From Firmicutes bacterium UBA4845 (lineage in GTDB: Bacteria; Bacillota; Clostridia; Tissierellales; Sedimentibacteraceae), in NCBI GenBank assembly GCA_002399975.1, contig DHER01000134.1, positions 26,005 to 90,004 of the forward strand: a stretch of DNA of 64,000 nucleotides, in the 5' to 3' direction. This document shows positions 25,950 to 35,178 of the stretch, piece after piece. The first letter of the stretch is position 1; each line of letters starts with the position of its first letter. The translations under genes were made by a program, and so were the position numbers. The notes below the pieces were generated by a model. That model was not told the DNA's origin. It searched no databases and saw only the letters and a program-made list of their open reading frames with translations.

Positions 25950-26945
25950 TTATAAAGTTTTTATGCTTTTTCTCTTCTCCAAAGTAAATGGCAGTTCCAT
26001 CAACCCATGTTGAGTTTTGTCGCCTTTTATCATTTTAATCAGCATTCTCATTCCCACTGCACCTACATCGTAGTATGGTTCTCCAATTGTAGTAAGTTCG
26101 GGCCTTACGAACCTGCCTTCTCTAATATTGCCAAATCCTGCAACTGAGATATCATCCGGAACCTTAACTCCGTTGTCAACGAAGCTGTTTATAATCCCAA
26201 CAGCTATTTCATCGCTGCTGCAAACAACTGCCGTAAATTCCCCGGCATCTTTAATTAATGTTTTTCCAAACTCATATGCTTTATTATACTTTTCACTTCC
26301 AATGACATATATTTTGGAGTACATAAGTTCATTGTCTTCAACTGCTTTCAAATATCCTGAAATTTTATCATTTTCAATTGACGTCCTTTTTTCAAAATCT
26401 GATACGTAAATTATTTTTTTATGTCCTTCTTGAATAAGGTATTTTGTCATTTCATAAATTGCCGAATGACAGTCAATTGAAATATAATTCATGTTTTCAT
26501 GAACGTCTCTTGTAAAATAAACACATGGTTTTTTTAAATCTTCGGCACGCTCAATTATTATATCATCAAGTTTGTTTCCTACAAGGAATAATCCTTCAGC
26601 CTGTTTTCTGTCAAGTAATTGAAGAGATTTTTCCTGGGTTTCCTTGCTTCCGTAGCTGCTGCAGAGAAGAATGTCATAGCCGTACATTTTCCCTATTTCT
26701 TCAATTCCTCTTACTATATCGGCAACATAGCTTTGTGCAAGGTTATTGATTATAACACCAATCAGATATGATCTTCTTGTCACAAGGCTTCTCGCAACAT
26801 CATTCGGTTTATACCCTGTTTCTTCAATAACCTTCAGAACCCTTCTTCTAACTTCCGGGCTTACAGGCTTCGAATCGTTTATAACCCTTGAAACCGTTGA
26901 TATTGAAACTTCTGAGAGTCTTGCAACATCCTTTATTGTTATCAT
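25950..26945 (-). CDS. LacI family transcriptional regulator
   Basis: The 331-residue protein starts at ATG 26945 (after AGGAGGG) with the LacI helix-turn-helix ITIKDVARLSEVSISTVSRV, then the hinge VNDSKPVSPEVRRRVLK. The periplasmic-binding-protein-like sensor domain follows (GVIINNLAQSYVADIVRGIE onward) and ends with TTIGEPYYDVGAVGMRML. It should bind a sugar or related ligand and repress catabolic genes. No sugar genes flank it, so its regulon is unknown. The 26946-27140 stretch upstream is AT-rich with no gene. Confidence 0.93.
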   Translation of the reverse strand: MITIKDVARLSEVSISTVSRVINDSKPVSPEVRRRVLKVIEETGYKPNDVARSLVTRRSYLIGVIINNLAQSYVADIVRGIEEIGKMYGYDILLCSSYGSKETQEKSLQLLDRKQAEGLFLVGNKLDDIIIERAEDLKKPCVYFTRDVHENMNYISIDCHSAIYEMTKYLIQEGHKKIIYVSDFEKRTSIENDKISGYLKAVEDNELMYSKIYVIGSEKYNKAYEFGKTLIKDAGEFTAVVCSSDEIAVGIINSFVDNGVKVPDDISVAGFGNIREGRFVRPELTTIGEPYYDVGAVGMRMLIKMIKGDKTQHGLMELPFTLEKRKSIKTL

Positions 26946-27140
26946 ATTTCCCTCCTGAAGAAATTTATCTGTTGTTTCCATATTTTTAACATCTATATTA
27001 TATATACAAATTAAAAATTTAGCAATCGTTTTTTTTATTTTTTTCCTAATTTTCCTGTGAAATCAAAAAAATTTTCCTGGCCATAACAGAAAAACTTCCA
27101 AATTAAAAATACAAAATATATAAGATTTATTCATTTATAC

Positions 27141-27320
27141 AAAAAAACCCGCAAGAGCCGCAAATCATTAATTCATACCCGCATCTAAGCAGGTGGGAGT
27201 TCTGTTAAATGATTCTGACTTCCAGTCAAAGCGGGCATGTCATAGGCACTTAAACGCAAATTCCCTTTTACAATATGTCGGTTGAATTAAAAGATTTCCG
27301 CACACCGCAGGCTATTTTTC
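27141..27320 (-). ncRNA. ssrS: Probable 6S RNA
   Basis: A transcript of about 180 bases runs from a good promoter to a T-run at 27147-27141. Its ends pair (CCTGC near the 5' end with GCGGG just before the T-run), as do TTAATTCA and TGAATTAA further in, giving a long rod with internal bubbles. A small hairpin ACCTGC-TTAGAT-GCGGGT lies in the 3' arm, and TGACT-GGA-AGTCA closes the apex. Length, long-hairpin layout, and the blocks GCCTGCGGTG and ACTCCCACCT fit clostridial 6S RNA, which binds sigma-A RNA polymerase. No open frame fits this stretch. The family call rests on my recognition, not a covariance search. Confidence 0.72.
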
Positions 27321-27326
27321 AAAACG

Positions 27327-27355
27327 ATTATATCATAATTTTTATAAATTTACAA
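27327..27355 (-). promoter_or_regulatory. Sigma-A promoter of the probable 6S RNA
   Basis: TTGTAA (27355-27350), a 17-base spacer and TATAAT (27332-27327) on the minus strand place the start near 27320. Confidence 0.75.
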
Positions 27356-27409
27356 CTGTATTTTACGGTTTTTTGAGTAATCTCTGCTGCTCTACATCTA
27401 ACTCAACTG

Positions 27410-28837
27410 TCAAATAATGCTGATTAATTCATTTTCATGCAATACTTCTTTTTCCATGAGGAGAGCTGCTATCTTTTCTACTTTTCCCTTGTTGCTGACA
27501 ATAATCTTAACCACTTCTTCATAAATCTGAGCAGCAAGTTTCTTTACTGATTTTTCAGCAGAAGCAAGTGGTATATTAAGTTTTTCAGATAGTACTCCAA
27601 GATTTATAAATGCCGAATCGTCATCCATTCCGTATTTTGCTACATAATCAACTGCAAGTGCTGTTGCTTTCTCTATATCATTTTGTGCACCTATGGTGAT
27701 ATTATCCCTTCCAAAAAATATTTCTTCCGAAGCTCGTCCTGCCATTAAAACTGCAAGTTGATTTCTTATCCGATTTTTAGTAACCACTTCAGTACTGCCA
27801 GGTGTACTCAGCGTGTATCCTCCCGCTCCTTTGCTTGTTGGAATAATAGATACTCTTATGATTTTATTGTCAGGCATAAGATATTTTGATACAAAGGCAT
27901 GTCCTGCTTCGTGATAAGATGTAACGGTTTTTTGTATGCTGTTATCAGGACGGCTCTTTTCTTCTGTTCCTGCTAAAACTTCAAGATACGCCTTTTTAAT
28001 ATGTTCTTCATTTATTTCTTCAGAAGACTCTCTAACCGCACAAAGAGCCGATTCGTTGATTAAGTTCTCAATCATTGCTCCGCTGAAATAAACGGTCATG
28101 TCAGCTATACTGTCTAAATCGATATCCGGTTTTGCCCTCTTTTTTGAAAGATATAGTTTTAATATATCCTTTCTTGCATTTCTGTCCGGAAGCATAACTT
28201 CTATTTGCCGATCAAATCTTCCAGGCCTTAATAAGGCGGGATCCAGTATGTCAATTCTATTTGTAGCAGCCACTACAACTGTACCCGATTCGTCAGCAAA
28301 ACCTGACATTTCGGTAAGCAGTGCATTCAAAGTCCTGTCGCCTTCGTCACTTCCTCTTAAATTTCCGTTCATTCTCTTTTTCCCTATGGCATCTATTTCG
28401 TCTATGAAAATCACGCTTTTCCCTGATTTCCTGGCCTTCTTGAAAAGATTACGTATTCTTCCAGCACCTAAGCCTGCATAAACCTGTACAAAATCAGAAC
28501 CTGATACCGCATAAAAGGGTACACCCGCTTCTCCTGCCAAAGCTCTTGCCATGAGTGTCTTGCCGGTTCCAGGCACTCCGTATAAAAGAATACCCTTAGG
28601 CATTCTGATATTAAATCTGTTGTATTTTTCCGGATTTTTAATAAAATCAACTATTTCCTTAAGCTTTTTCTTAGTTTCGTAGTTTCCCGCCACATCATCA
28701 AATTTCATGCTTGATGAGCTGGAATATTCAATTTCATTTAAACTGTTTATTTCCTTTTGAGCAGACCTTTTGTTCCTAAAAATATAAACAATAAAAACCA
28801 GAACACCAATTACTGCCAATATTTGATATGTCTCCAT
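27410..28837 (-). CDS. FtsH-like AAA+ zinc metalloprotease with a single TM segment
   Basis: The 475-residue protein has the FtsH catalytic core: Walker A GVPGTGKT, Walker B VIFIDEIDAIG, the second region of homology ATNRIDILDPALLRPGRFDR, and the zinc site HEAGH near residue 310. Canonical FtsH has two membrane helices around an external domain and about 600-650 residues; here one helix (YQILAVIGVLVFIVYIF, residues 4-20) leads straight into the ATPase. I start at ATG 28837 after AGGGG. It is likely a membrane-tethered paralogue for a specialised task. It is transcribed alone, just upstream of the 6S RNA. Confidence 0.9.
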   Translation of the reverse strand: METYQILAVIGVLVFIVYIFRNKRSAQKEINSLNEIEYSSSSSMKFDDVAGNYETKKKLKEIVDFIKNPEKYNRFNIRMPKGILLYGVPGTGKTLMARALAGEAGVPFYAVSGSDFVQVYAGLGAGRIRNLFKKARKSGKSVIFIDEIDAIGKKRMNGNLRGSDEGDRTLNALLTEMSGFADESGTVVVAATNRIDILDPALLRPGRFDRQIEVMLPDRNARKDILKLYLSKKRAKPDIDLDSIADMTVYFSGAMIENLINESALCAVRESSEEINEEHIKKAYLEVLAGTEEKSRPDNSIQKTVTSYHEAGHAFVSKYLMPDNKIIRVSIIPTSKGAGGYTLSTPGSTEVVTKNRIRNQLAVLMAGRASEEIFFGRDNITIGAQNDIEKATALAVDYVAKYGMDDDSAFINLGVLSEKLNIPLASAEKSVKKLAAQIYEEVVKIIVSNKGKVEKIAALLMEKEVLHENELISII

Positions 28838-28953
28838 TACATACGCCCCTAATAAGATTGATATGTTAAATATACAAATCAATCGAACATTTATTTTACA
28901 TTCATTGTAGCACAGGCATATTCAATTAGATATATTTAATTTATTGTTTTATT

Positions 28954-29436
28954 TCATTGTTTTTCCTTGTTTTCCAAGAGGCAAGCCGCTTGAGCAGCTA
29001 TGCCCTCACCTTTTCCTTCAAAACCGAGATGCTCTGTTGTCGTTGCTTTTATATTTATGTTTGATACATTAGTTTCCAGATCGCAGGACAAATTTTTCTT
29101 CATTTTTTCAATATAAGGGCTCATTTTTGGATTCTGCGCAATTATTACAGAATCCAAATTAACAAGCTTGTATCGTTTACTTTTCATTAATTTTACTACT
29201 ATTCCTAAAAGAAACCTGCTGTCGGCATCCTTGTACCTTATGTCATTGTCGGGAAACATCGCCCCTATATCCCCTAAGCCCATGGCCCCCAGTAAGCTAT
29301 CCATAACCGCATGTATTAAAACATCAGCGTCTGAGTGACCACAAAGGCCCTCTGCATAAGGTACTTGAACTCCCCCAATCACTAATTTCCTATTCTTTGC
29401 AAATGCATGAACGTCATAACCTATACCTATTCTCAT
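28954..29436 (-). CDS. ispF: 2-C-methyl-D-erythritol 2,4-cyclodiphosphate synthase
   Basis: The 160-residue enzyme of the non-mevalonate isoprenoid pathway has the metal-binding GYDVHAF (Asp, His at residues 8 and 10), LCGHSDADVLIHAVMDSLLG and the C-terminal TTEHLGFEGKGEGIAAQA. It cyclises CDP-methylerythritol 2-phosphate with loss of CMP. Its start is nine bases after the ispD stop, so the two consecutive pathway enzymes are co-translated. Confidence 0.97.
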   Translation of the reverse strand: MRIGIGYDVHAFAKNRKLVIGGVQVPYAEGLCGHSDADVLIHAVMDSLLGAMGLGDIGAMFPDNDIRYKDADSRFLLGIVVKLMKSKRYKLVNLDSVIIAQNPKMSPYIEKMKKNLSCDLETNVSNINIKATTTEHLGFEGKGEGIAAQAACLLENKEKQ

Positions 29437-29445
29437 AATATTACC

Positions 29446-30138
29446 TCAATAAGTGCTTAAAAAAATTTCTGCAATTTTTAAATCAAAAGGTGTTGTAATT
29501 TTAATATTTTTTCTCAGGCCATCAACAGTTACCACCCGATGCCCATAGTATTCAATTATAGAAGCATCATCTGTAAATGATGAACCATCTGCTACGGCTT
29601 TTTCATAGCAATCTTTTATAAGGGCATAATCGAATGCCTGAGGGGTTTGTACAGCTTTTAACAGTTTTCTGTTCAATGTATTTTTTACAATCTTGTCCTC
29701 GGACACTTCTTTAATAGTGTCGACTACATCAATAACAGGGATACACGCCCCGTAATTATATGCCCCTTCAACACAACTTGAAATTAAATTGTACGATATA
29801 AGAGGCCTTACTCCATCATGTATCAGTATTATGCCGCAGCGGGTATTTACAGCCTTTATGCCCTTAAACACCGATTCAGTGCGGGAACTGCCCCCTATCA
29901 CAACTTCTGTTATTTTACTGTATTTTGAAGCAATCTTATCTTTTACATACTCCAAATCATACTTTCCTATAACGGGGACTATTTCATCAACCTCATTACT
30001 TTTCTCAAATTTATACAGCGTAGTGTCGAGTATGGTATTGCCTGCTACAGTCATATATTGTTTTGGGATTTCAGAACCCATCCTCAAGCCCTTGCCTGCC
30101 GCAGCAATTACAGCAGAAACATATTTATCCTTAAACAT
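29446..30138 (-). CDS. ispD: 2-C-methyl-D-erythritol 4-phosphate cytidylyltransferase
   Basis: This 230-residue nucleotidyltransferase shows the CTP-binding loop AAAGKGLRMGSEIPKQYM (residues 12-29), the VIGGSSRTESVFKGI block, HDGVRPLI and AVQTPQAFDY, and the late FTDDASIIE. It activates methylerythritol phosphate with CTP, the step before the kinase IspE and then IspF. The length is normal. It lies between the asparaginase and ispF genes in one minus-strand run. Confidence 0.97.
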   Translation of the reverse strand: MFKDKYVSAVIAAAGKGLRMGSEIPKQYMTVAGNTILDTTLYKFEKSNEVDEIVPVIGKYDLEYVKDKIASKYSKITEVVIGGSSRTESVFKGIKAVNTRCGIILIHDGVRPLISYNLISSCVEGAYNYGACIPVIDVVDTIKEVSEDKIVKNTLNRKLLKAVQTPQAFDYALIKDCYEKAVADGSSFTDDASIIEYYGHRVVTVDGLRKNIKITTPFDLKIAEIFLSTY

Positions 30139-30149
30139 TTATGCTCCCT

Positions 30150-31148
30150 TCAATAAAGTAAGTCTTCATTTATCTTTGTGTAAAATATTTTTTTAACATG
30201 ATCAAAATCCCTGGTCTGCGCCATTATCCACATTAATTTTGTGATGGCAGCCTCTACAGTCATATCATAGGCTTGAAGCACATTGTATTTTTTTAAAGCT
30301 CTGGATCCCACCTCATAAATATCCATATCACTTCCCTCTAACATTACCTGTGTTGCAATTACAATAATTTTTCCCTTTTCGGTCAGTGCGCCTAATTTCT
30401 CCATGAAGTTTCTTTTATCCTGAAACGGAAGTCCTCCGGTGCCATAGCTTTCGATTACAACACCTTCGTATTTTCCCCCGATATAGTCAAGTACATCCGG
30501 TTCCATTCCCGGTGCAAGCTTTAAAAGGAATATAGAGGGATATATATTCCTAAAAAACTTAACAGTTTCCGATGATTTTTCATTTCTGATATATTTTGTA
30601 ATCCTGTTGTCGTCGATTATTGCAGCTACAGGAAAATTTATGGATTCAAAAGCGCTGTAGCTTTTGGATTTTATTTTTCTTGCCCTTGTCCCTACTATTG
30701 CCTTCCCGTCAAAAACCAGGTACACCCCGGCCACATCCTTTTCCGCTGCAAAGCGAAAACTATCCAGCAGATTTTTCTTTGCATCTGTTATGGATGCATC
30801 AATAGGTTTTTGGGCCCCTGTTATAATTACTGGCTTACTGGAATTTTGAATCAGGTACGAAAGAGCGGCGGATGTATAGGACATGGTATCTGTTCCATGA
30901 GATATGACAAATCCGTCATACTTATCATAATTTTTTTCTATTATCTCTGCCATCAACCCCCAATATTCCGGTTGAATATTTGTACTGTCAATATTTATAG
31001 GCTGCATTGCATCCACGTTGCAAAAATTCTTTATTTCCGGTACATATGCAAGTAGTTCTTCTGGGGTTATCTGAGGTACCAACCCGTCTTCAGTCTTTTT
31101 AGAAGCAATAGTGCCGCCTGTAGCGATAAACAGCATATTCTTTTTCAT
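30150..31148 (-). CDS. ansA: L-asparaginase, type I
   Basis: This is a 332-residue cytosolic asparaginase that splits asparagine into aspartate and ammonia. The first catalytic Thr is in IATGGTIASK (residues 6-15), and the second is in ISHGTDTMSYTSAALSYL. No signal peptide is visible, which supports the low-affinity cytoplasmic type I. The start is ATG 31148 after AGGAGG, trimming an open-frame extension that overlaps the RluA gene. It is likely co-transcribed with rluA-like upstream and ispD downstream. Confidence 0.95.
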   Translation of the reverse strand: MKKNMLFIATGGTIASKKTEDGLVPQITPEELLAYVPEIKNFCNVDAMQPINIDSTNIQPEYWGLMAEIIEKNYDKYDGFVISHGTDTMSYTSAALSYLIQNSSKPVIITGAQKPIDASITDAKKNLLDSFRFAAEKDVAGVYLVFDGKAIVGTRARKIKSKSYSAFESINFPVAAIIDDNRITKYIRNEKSSETVKFFRNIYPSIFLLKLAPGMEPDVLDYIGGKYEGVVIESYGTGGLPFQDKRNFMEKLGALTEKGKIIVIATQVMLEGSDMDIYEVGSRALKKYNVLQAYDMTVEAAITKLMWIMAQTRDFDHVKKIFYTKINEDLLY

Positions 31149-31165
31149 TTTTCCTCCTAATAACA

Positions 31166-32050
31166 TTAAAACCGTCCCTCTATTACTCTTCTCATATCTT
31201 TGGGCATAGGGCATGTAATTTCTATTCTTTTGCCTGTTACCGGCTGCATAAATTTCATCTCACAGCAGTGCAGCGCCTGCCTTTTTATTAAATAATTCTC
31301 ACTGCCATATAGAGTATCGCCTAAAACCGGATGCCCTATATGCTTCATATGTACTCTTATCTGATGAGATCTTCCTGTTTCAAGCCTGAGTTTTAAAAGT
31401 GTCATATTACCTAATCTCTTTTCCACAGTGTAATGAGTAATACATTCCTTACCTGAAGGATGCACAACTCTTACTATGTCCTGAGGATTTAGCCTTAAAA
31501 TAGGCTCATTTATAACTCCGCTTTCTGTTTTTAAATCACCTTCAACTATTGCATAATAATATTTATCCACTATGTCGGATTTCATCTGTTTTGACAAGTT
31601 ATTGTGAGCATACGGATTTTTAGCTATTATTAAAATTCCCGAAGTATTCATATCGAGCCGGTTGACAAACCTTACCTTTCTTTTGATGCCATTTTGCTTA
31701 AAATAATAAACAACTCTGTTGGCAACAGTATTATTCTGATGAGACATGGTAGGATGAACAACAATGTACGGCGATTTATTTACCACAAGCAAATCATTAT
31801 CCTCATAAAGAATATCTATGGGAATATTAGATGCTTCGTATCGATTTTCATCCTCGTCAAATTCAACAGATAATATATCACCTTTAAAGGTACTTTTGTT
31901 AAGGCTGGTAACTGCCCCGTTTAAAAATAATTTATTATTCATATCTAATTTTTTAGACAAGCGCCTGGAAAAATTTAAGTTTTCCATCATTACGCTCTTT
32001 ACAGTTTTATTATTTTCCTGTATTGTATAATTAAGAGTATTGTTGTTCAT
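31166..32050 (-). CDS. RluA family pseudouridine synthase
   Basis: This 294-residue protein has an N-terminal S4-like RNA-binding segment (about residues 20-75) and the RluA catalytic domain. DLLVVNKSPYIVVHP and VNRLDMNTSGILIIAKN carry the catalytic Asp (usually HRLDRxTSG; here N and M are conservative variants). ETGRSHQIRVHMKHIGHPVLG follows. It converts uridine to pseudouridine in rRNA or tRNA; the target is not predictable. It diverges from the NAD kinase gene 71 bases away. Confidence 0.93.
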   Translation of the reverse strand: MNNNTLNYTIQENNKTVKSVMMENLNFSRRLSKKLDMNNKLFLNGAVTSLNKSTFKGDILSVEFDEDENRYEASNIPIDILYEDNDLLVVNKSPYIVVHPTMSHQNNTVANRVVYYFKQNGIKRKVRFVNRLDMNTSGILIIAKNPYAHNNLSKQMKSDIVDKYYYAIVEGDLKTESGVINEPILRLNPQDIVRVVHPSGKECITHYTVEKRLGNMTLLKLRLETGRSHQIRVHMKHIGHPVLGDTLYGSENYLIKRQALHCCEMKFMQPVTGKRIEITCPMPKDMRRVIEGRF

Positions 32051-32120
32051 TAATAGACTCCCGAAAATTTATTATATTAAATATAATATAAATTACATCT
32101 AATGTAAAGAGGATAAAATT

Positions 32121-32924
32121 ATGAAAAATAAAGTAATAAATATAGCTGCCAACTACGATAATTACACACTTGAGATAAAAAAACGGCTAATAAGTATCTT
32201 AAAAAAATACGGTTATGATTATTATGACGGATTCAGCAAAGAAGGAGAACTGAACATTGCAATAGGCGGAGATGGAGCCTTTTTAAGGAGTGTAAGAGAA
32301 AGCAATTTTTCAAGCATACCATTCGTAGGCATAAATACCGGAACCCTGGGCTTTTATCCTGAAATAACAGCAGATAATTTAGAAGGTTTTGTATCTGATT
32401 ATACAGCAGGCAATTACACAATAAATACAATAAATTTAATTGAAAGCGAAATATTTGCGTTAAATTACTCCAGAAAAATATATGCGGTCAATGACTTTAT
32501 CCTTAAAAGGAAAGATATGAAAACAATCCATATGGACGTTTACATAGCTTCAAACCACCTGGAAAAAATAAGCGGTGACGGTATTATCATATCATCACCC
32601 ATGGGAAGCTCGGCCTATAACAAATCCGCAGGCGGCAGCCTTGTATATCCTTCGTTGAAAACGCTGCAGATAACACCTCTGTCCCCTATAATATCAAATG
32701 CATACAGATGCCTGGACTGCAGCATAATAGTCCCGCCTGAATTTGAAATAGCGGTCTATCCGGAAAGAAAAGAAGACTACCACATTGCTCTACTGGCAGA
32801 CGGTGAAGATGCCAGTTATGAAGAATTGGAATATGTACACTTCAGAACATCAAAAAAGTTTATTAAAAGGCTCTCCACAGGATCCTTCAATTATTGGAAT
32901 GTAATAAAAGACAAATTTTTATAA
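32121..32924 (+). CDS. nadK: NAD kinase
   Basis: The 267-residue enzyme phosphorylates NAD to NADP. It has the GGDGAFLRSV motif (residues 49-58), FVGINTGTLGFYPEI, and SSPMGSSAYNKSAGGSLV near 158. The length suits the compact Firmicutes type. It is a single-gene unit facing the histidine kinase gene convergently, with only seven bases between the stops. Confidence 0.95.
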   Translation: MKNKVINIAANYDNYTLEIKKRLISILKKYGYDYYDGFSKEGELNIAIGGDGAFLRSVRESNFSSIPFVGINTGTLGFYPEITADNLEGFVSDYTAGNYTINTINLIESEIFALNYSRKIYAVNDFILKRKDMKTIHMDVYIASNHLEKISGDGIIISSPMGSSAYNKSAGGSLVYPSLKTLQITPLSPIISNAYRCLDCSIIVPPEFEIAVYPERKEDYHIALLADGEDASYEELEYVHFRTSKKFIKRLSTGSFNYWNVIKDKFL

Positions 32925-32931
32925 AATTAGG

Positions 32932-34209
32932 TTATGGCATTTTTACGGTAAATTTCGTTCCAACATTTATTGTACTTTCCACTGTCAATGTAAATTTATG
33001 AACATCGGCTATCCATTTGGCAATACTAAGTCCAAGACCGGTACCTCCCTCTCTGTGCCTTGCCTTGTCAGCTCTGTAAAAGCGGTCAAATATTCTATCT
33101 AAATCTTTTTTTGCAATACCGATCCCGGTATCCTCCACAGTGAATATTTTCTTTTTATTTTTATCAGCAAATAAGTTGACTGTAACACTTCCTTTTTCGG
33201 TATATTTAACTGCATTGTCCACCAATATAACAATCAATCTCCTTATCTTGTCGTAATCAGCTTTTATTTTAAAGCCGTCTTCTATGTTCATATGGAAATC
33301 AATACCCTTCTTTTCAGCTATAGCCTCCATATTCTGACATACATTTTCTACAACCTCAGATAATGAAAATTCCGAAATATCCAGTTTTTCCTCATTTGCA
33401 TCCGCCTTTGCCAATATTAGAAGCTGGTCAATCAATTTAGCCATAACTCTTGTTTCCGAGTATGCGTTGTCAAGCCAAACACCATTATCTGCAACAGCAC
33501 CCTGATCATCACTCATCACAACATCCAGGTTTGTCTGAATAACTGTCAAAGGAGTTCTCAATTCATGAGACGCATCCGCCACAAATTCCTTCTGCCTTAT
33601 CCATGTTTCCCTTACCGGCTTCAATGACTTTCCGGTAAAAATAAAGCTGATTACAAGCAGTATGGCAGTACCGCTGAATCCGGTAATACGCAGTACAGTA
33701 CTCAAAAACGACCACATTATTTCTTCATTGATCATATTTTGATAAACCTGGACAACGCTTTGGCCGTTAACATCATCAAAATACCTTGTATAAATTCTAT
33801 AATTCAATCGGCCCACTTTTTTTACAACATATGAATCTTCCTGTTTTTCAAGGGATTTTTCTGCCAATGGTTTAATTTCATCTGCAATTTCAGCATTATC
33901 TTCTTCGGCGTAAATTTTGTCCATATTACCGTTATATATAATATGACTCGCATCAAGCTTTTGCGTACCTATAATGGTCATACTGGGTCCCATATTTTGG
34001 AGATAGGTATTTGGCCCTATTCTAAAGTCAAATCGCATGGAGTTTCTATACGCATATATTCTCAAAGCTTCTGAGCGCATTAGTTCCTTACTGCCGTCTT
34101 CAAACACTATACGAGTAAAATTGTATATTCCTGCAGAAATAAATGCCATAAATAAAACAAGCACAATGCCCATATATACAGTCAATTTAAAATGAAGCTT
34201 CCTAAACAT
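32932..34209 (-). CDS. Sensor histidine kinase
   Basis: This 425-residue membrane kinase has TM1 at about residues 10-32, an extracytoplasmic sensor of about 130 residues and TM2 at about 165-190. The HisKA site is VADASHELRTPLTVIQ. The ATPase motifs are the N box VDNAVKYTEKG, G1 VEDTGIGIAKKDL, and G2 GGTGLGLSIAKW. No full HAMP domain is obvious. The signal is unknown. Its start is one base after the response regulator stop, so the pair is translated together. Confidence 0.95.
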   Translation of the reverse strand: MFRKLHFKLTVYMGIVLVLFMAFISAGIYNFTRIVFEDGSKELMRSEALRIYAYRNSMRFDFRIGPNTYLQNMGPSMTIIGTQKLDASHIIYNGNMDKIYAEEDNAEIADEIKPLAEKSLEKQEDSYVVKKVGRLNYRIYTRYFDDVNGQSVVQVYQNMINEEIMWSFLSTVLRITGFSGTAILLVISFIFTGKSLKPVRETWIRQKEFVADASHELRTPLTVIQTNLDVVMSDDQGAVADNGVWLDNAYSETRVMAKLIDQLLILAKADANEEKLDISEFSLSEVVENVCQNMEAIAEKKGIDFHMNIEDGFKIKADYDKIRRLIVILVDNAVKYTEKGSVTVNLFADKNKKKIFTVEDTGIGIAKKDLDRIFDRFYRADKARHREGGTGLGLSIAKWIADVHKFTLTVESTINVGTKFTVKMP

Positions 34210-34210
34210 G

Positions 34211-34879
34211 TTATTTCTCCTTAAGCATATACCCTACACCGCGTACAGTCTCAATTTTTGCATTTGTATTCTCTAGTCTCTTTCTTAAATGATGAACATA
34301 TATTTCAATGTTGCTTTCAAGAATATCCGCTTCAAGTCCCCAAATTCTATCTATAATCTGCTCTCTTGTAAAAACCTGCCTTGGCTTTTTAATGAACATT
34401 TCCATAAGCATTGCTTCTTTCAAAGGTATCTTACTTTCTTTGCCGTTCACATACAGCATATAATTTTTAACATCATATTTTATATCTTCAAATTCATATA
34501 CTTCGCCAACATATTCGGTGTTCTTTCTTCTTGCCAAAGCTTTCACCCTTGCAATCAGCTCTTTTGTAGCAAATGGTTTTACCAGGTAATCATCAGCGCC
34601 GTTATCAAGCCCAAATACCCTGTCGTCAATAGTATCCTTAGCTGTAAGCATTATGACAGGAGTTGTTATTCCATTTTTTCTGATTGTTTTTAATATTTGG
34701 ATGCCGTCTACCTCCGGAAGCATTATATCAAGTACAATTACATCATATATATCCTTTTCTGAGAGGATAAGACCTTCCTCTCCGTCATTTGCAATATCAA
34801 CATCGATTTTTTGTTTAGAAAACAAATAACTGAGAGCCTGTGTGATTTTAACTTCATCCTCAACAATTAATATCCTCAA
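34211..34879 (-). CDS. OmpR/PhoB family response regulator
   Basis: The 222-residue protein has a receiver domain with IVEDE at the start and the phosphoacceptor Asp in VIVLDIMLPEVDG (about residue 51), then TAKDTIDDRVFGLDNGADDYLVKPF. The C-terminal winged helix (about 125-220) includes REQIIDRIWG and VRGVGYML. It pairs with the adjacent kinase. The target genes are unknown; ldh begins 300 bases away in the opposite direction and could be one. Confidence 0.96.
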   Translation of the reverse strand: MRILIVEDEVKITQALSYLFSKQKIDVDIANDGEEGLILSEKDIYDVIVLDIMLPEVDGIQILKTIRKNGITTPVIMLTAKDTIDDRVFGLDNGADDYLVKPFATKELIARVKALARRKNTEYVGEVYEFEDIKYDVKNYMLYVNGKESKIPLKEAMLMEMFIKKPRQVFTREQIIDRIWGLEADILESNIEIYVHHLRKRLENTNAKIETVRGVGYMLKEK

Positions 34880-35072
34880 AGCTATTCCTCCAGTTAACTT
34901 TCTGCCAATAGCGCAGAAGATTTAGATATCTGTTAATTTAAATATATTGCATAAATCTTAAATTAATATTAACATTCATATGAATTAAAACAAATATTTC
35001 ATTTATTATATATCATTGTCAACCTTTCAGCAAATTATAATTAAAAAATGTTTGTCAATTAAATAACTATTA

Positions 35073-35120
35073 TAGACATTTAAAATATATTATGATATTA
35101 TAATGTTAATGGTCTGACCT
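35073..35120 (+). promoter_or_regulatory. ldh promoter with GntR/FadR-type operator
   Basis: TAGACA (35073-35078), a 17-base spacer and TATTAT (35096-35101) form the promoter. TGGTCTGACCT at 35110-35120, just past the start point, matches the TGGTNNNACCA operator of FadR/LldR-type GntR repressors. The FCD-type GntR gene at the far end of ldh is the likely binder. Confidence 0.65.
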
Positions 35121-35178
35121 CCAAACCAAGAGGCCGTTAAATAATTAAATAAATAAAATATATAGGAGGACTATTATA

